Source: JAHEJX01 sp041605955 | GTDB lineage: Bacteria; Actinomycetota; Acidimicrobiia; Spongiisociales; UBA5794 | Assembly (NCBI GenBank): GCA_041605955.1 | Contig: JBFIXI010000021.1 | Location: forward strand, 1-53,790 | Length of the DNA stretch: 53,790 nucleotides | Direction of reading: 5' to 3' | In this document: piece by piece, positions 51,954-53,790 of the stretch | Layout of the letters: every line of letters begins with the position of its first letter | How positions within the stretch are numbered: the first letter of the stretch is position 1 | The notes under the pieces: model-generated | What the model was told of the DNA's origin: nothing | Databases searched by the model: none | What the model saw: the letters and a program-made list of their open reading frames with translations, nothing else | Made by a program: the position numbers and the translations under genes

Positions 51954-52529
51954 TCAGGAATGGCCGATCTCGATCTCCAGGTCGGCAAACTCCACGGTGA
52001 CGCGCTGCGCGTAGCGCCGACCGTTCGCCTTGTCGTGGCGGGGAAAGGTGGGCGGCTCGATGCGAACAGTCACGGAGTAGGTCCCGTCGCCGGGCAACTC
52101 GAAGTTCGAGCCGTAGTGGTATAGCCACGGGTGCCACAGGAACTGCACGGGGCCGGCGGCCACCTGGGTGCCCGACTCGTCGCGGACCGATACTGCGACA
52201 TCGAGCCCAGGAATGAAGCGGTCGTCGCCTGCGTCGCGCACTGCCACTTCGATGTGGATGTTCTCGGATTCTGGTTCCTGCCATTCGAGTTGGCCATCAG
52301 TCAGCATGTACATGCCCTCGGCTTCTTCGACGGCGAGCGCCACGATCATGTCCCCGCCGGCCACCTCGCCGCCAATCTGGGCGACGCTTTCAGCCATATG
52401 TGTCAGGGCGGTCTTGTAGGCGGCCCCTTGTTCGTGGGCATAGCGGTGCTGGTGCGGCTTTGCCTCGTCGGTTGCCTTGCTGGGAGGAGTGTGCGGCTCG
52501 GGTCGAGTCGTGATCGGTTGGGCGGTCAA
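51954..52529 (-). CDS. P19/Tp34-like metal-binding protein without signal peptide
   Basis: 191 aa. An Ig-like sandwich with features of P19-type iron(II)/copper-binding proteins: IHIEVAVRDAGDDRFIPGLD, then HPWLYHYGSNFELPGDGTYS and TVRIEPPTFPRHDKANGRRY. The His-rich head (PHQHRYAHEQ) and MYMLTDGQL region provide further ligands. P19 of Gram-negatives is periplasmic, but this protein has no signal peptide and a charged N-terminus, so it is probably cytoplasmic or uses another route. Start TTG 52529 has AGAAGGGA seven bases upstream. It lies 56 bases from the ferritin-like gene. Confidence 0.65.
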   Translation of the reverse strand: MTAQPITTRPEPHTPPSKATDEAKPHQHRYAHEQGAAYKTALTHMAESVAQIGGEVAGGDMIVALAVEEAEGMYMLTDGQLEWQEPESENIHIEVAVRDAGDDRFIPGLDVAVSVRDESGTQVAAGPVQFLWHPWLYHYGSNFELPGDGTYSVTVRIEPPTFPRHDKANGRRYAQRVTVEFADLEIEIGHS

Positions 52530-52606
52530 GGTAGTTCCCTTCTGGTGGACGACGAGGGCCTACCCACCGGGCCCGGGACCAAAACCCGCAAGATCGTCCT
52601 CGGCGG

Positions 52607-53641
52607 CTAGTCGCCCAGCGGGGACAAAAAGCGGTTGCGTTTCGCCTTAGTGAGATCGACCGGGGCCGCCACTCGTTCGATCGACACGTCTCCCGCACTG
52701 ATCATCGAACCGATGCGATGGGCTTGCTCCTCGACTTCTCTCCAGCGACGCGACGGCCAGTTGCCCACCGGGGCCACCTTGATGGCGAGGGGATCGTCGC
52801 GCTTGCCGAGGTCCCATACTCCGACGACTGAGCCACGGTCGTAGACCACCGAGGTGGCGTTGCCGAAGCGGTCGTAAAACCGCGGAGCCAGCTCCGAGGG
52901 GAACAACCGATCCCGGTCCTTGTAGGCGACCATCAGCACGTCCCAGACCGGGAGCAGCCTCACCCCGTCGAGCAGGCCGGCAGCATCGCCGGCGACCGCC
53001 AGATCCACCTCGCCGGCCGTGGCGGCGGCTTCGGCGGCGCTCCACCCCGCCCACCATTGGAGATCGTCGACCGTGACCGGACCGTACGCCTGGGCGTAGC
53101 GCGCGGCCAGCTCGGCGCGAGCGGCAGCCGGATCGGTGGCGGGTGCCGGGGCGCCCACCCAGTCCTCCCATCGGGCGTAGGTGAGGCGGTTGGAGCGCCA
53201 CCCGCCCAGATTCCTAGCGCGCACGATGCGGCACTCTGCCCCCATCAGGCCGAGCAGCACCGAGAAGAGATCTCCGAGCGCCTTGTCCGGGTCAACGAGC
53301 TGGCGGATCTCGGTGCTGGGTAGCGGGCCGGCGGCGAGCGCCGCCTCGACTTCGCCGGCCAGGCGGTCGTAGTCGGCGGCGATCCGCTTCCGCCACGAGT
53401 TCATCTTGGTGGCCAGCGTGCGAGTGGCGGCGACCGCGATGGCCAGCAGGGCCGGCGGGAGGCTGTACACGGAGTAGCGCATGGTACGGGCCCGGATCAG
53501 CGCCCCGGTGCTGAGGGCGTCGTCGAGATCTCCGATTGCGAAGTCGGGTACCCGGGCCAACGCCGACAAGTAGGCGGTCGGCGCCGAGCCGTAGATCCCG
53601 ACCGAACGTTCGACTGCAGTGAGAAGGTCAGCTACCGCCAC
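52607..53641 (-). CDS. Winged-helix DNA-binding domain-containing protein (HTH_42 family)
   Basis: 344 aa. Features of the large HTH_42 (YcaQ/AlkX-like) group: SALARVPDFAIGDLDDALST, then GALIRARTMRYSVYSLPPAL; middle TDPAAARAELAARYAQAYGP with VTVDDLQWWAGWS; then VRLLPVWDVLMVAYKDRDRL. Some relatives are DNA glycosylases that unhook cross-links; the catalytic QxR or QxD motif cannot be assigned here, so activity is open. The listed GTG start has no clear ribosome site, and the frame stays open upstream. Confidence 0.8.
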   Translation of the reverse strand: MAVADLLTAVERSVGIYGSAPTAYLSALARVPDFAIGDLDDALSTGALIRARTMRYSVYSLPPALLAIAVAATRTLATKMNSWRKRIAADYDRLAGEVEAALAAGPLPSTEIRQLVDPDKALGDLFSVLLGLMGAECRIVRARNLGGWRSNRLTYARWEDWVGAPAPATDPAAARAELAARYAQAYGPVTVDDLQWWAGWSAAEAAATAGEVDLAVAGDAAGLLDGVRLLPVWDVLMVAYKDRDRLFPSELAPRFYDRFGNATSVVYDRGSVVGVWDLGKRDDPLAIKVAPVGNWPSRRWREVEEQAHRIGSMISAGDVSIERVAAPVDLTKAKRNRFLSPLGD

Positions 53642-53695
53642 CGCGCAATGTTGCCATGACGAGCAGCGGTGCCCGGCTGGGCCCGGGTCGCACCA

Positions 53696-53788
53696 TCAGC
53701 GATGCAGGCGGATCGGGATGAAGTCGGCGCTGCTCCACGCCCCGACCTGGGACACCGGCAGCAGCCACAGGCCGAGAGGAATGCTCAC
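53696..53788 (-). CDS. C-terminal end of another gene (cut by the right edge)
   Basis: The frame enters from the right edge and gives 30 residues, VSIPLGLWLLPVSQVGAWSS, then ADFIPIRLHR, before TGA. The composition looks protein-like, but the piece is too short to assign. The GTG at 53788 is not a real start. Confidence 0.4.
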   Translation of the reverse strand: MSIPLGLWLLPVSQVGAWSSADFIPIRLHR

Positions 53789-53790
53789 CC

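Overview
The window comes from a high-G+C actinomycete, most likely a member or close relative of the class Acidimicrobiia. I infer this from CarD, a SigR-type sigma factor with an H-x3-C-x2-C zinc anti-sigma factor (mycothiol type), a zincin of the family annotated near F420 genes, DisA next to RadA, topA-tmk-holB linkage, frequent GTG and TTG starts, and Thr-rich linkers behind lipoprotein signal peptides. Nearly everything is housekeeping DNA. I see no insertion sequence, prophage, CRISPR array or rRNA. The left edge (1-710) looks different: the tail of a secreted Ig-like-repeat protein, a strong UUCG hairpin and a tRNA-Thr gene cut off exactly after its anticodon loop.

Layout. 0.8-8.9 kb, minus strand: small membrane protein, radA, disA, carD, a PIN-TRAM membrane protein, ispF, cysS, rlmB. 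This follows the conserved order known from Bacillus and mycobacteria, but ispD is absent and a GDPD phosphodiesterase gene sits on the opposite strand between ispF and cysS. 8.9-15.3 kb: a zinc-ribbon/discoidin membrane protein and a four-gene BMP-type nucleoside ABC importer. 15.5-19.7 kb: clpC, then a divergent polyprenyl diphosphate synthase and a SnoaL-like protein. 19.9-31.4 kb: one long, tightly packed minus-strand run reading zincin, tilS, hpt, a small membrane-protein gene broken by an in-frame TAG, ftsH, folP, a phosphatase-like protein, folK, a DUF2520 protein, panC, coaX, lysS. Many of its junctions are ATGA or GTGA overlaps. folE and folB are missing from the folate part. 31.6-34.6 kb: CapA-like lipoprotein, small membrane protein, a 64-residue Cys/His protein, rsrA, sigR, tRNA-Thr(CGT). 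34.6-44.4 kb: epimerase, acyltransferase, holB, tmk, MFS transporter, topA, glycosyltransferase, double histidine phosphatase. 44.5-49.8 kb: small membrane protein, K+-dependent-type proton pyrophosphatase, TrkH, TrkA. 50-53.8 kb: LytR-CpsA-Psr lipoprotein, ferritin-like four-helix protein, P19-like metal-binding protein, winged-helix protein, and the tail of one more gene.

Themes. The genes cover tRNA and rRNA maturation and charging (lysS, cysS, tilS, rlmB), cofactors (folate, pantothenate/CoA, isoprenoids), protein quality control (clpC, ftsH), stress transcription (carD, sigR/rsrA), c-di-AMP signalling and K+ homeostasis (disA, trkAH, hppA). The most unusual observations are the CarD with a histone-H1-like tail, the split tRNA-Thr, the overlooked TAG-interrupted small gene between hpt and ftsH, the catalytically stripped phosphatase-like protein in the folB position, FolK with a membrane tail, the fused double histidine phosphatase, and at least five short tandem-repeat arrays with 11-15 bp periods, nearly all at gene ends. 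All family assignments are by eye from motifs; no database search was run.
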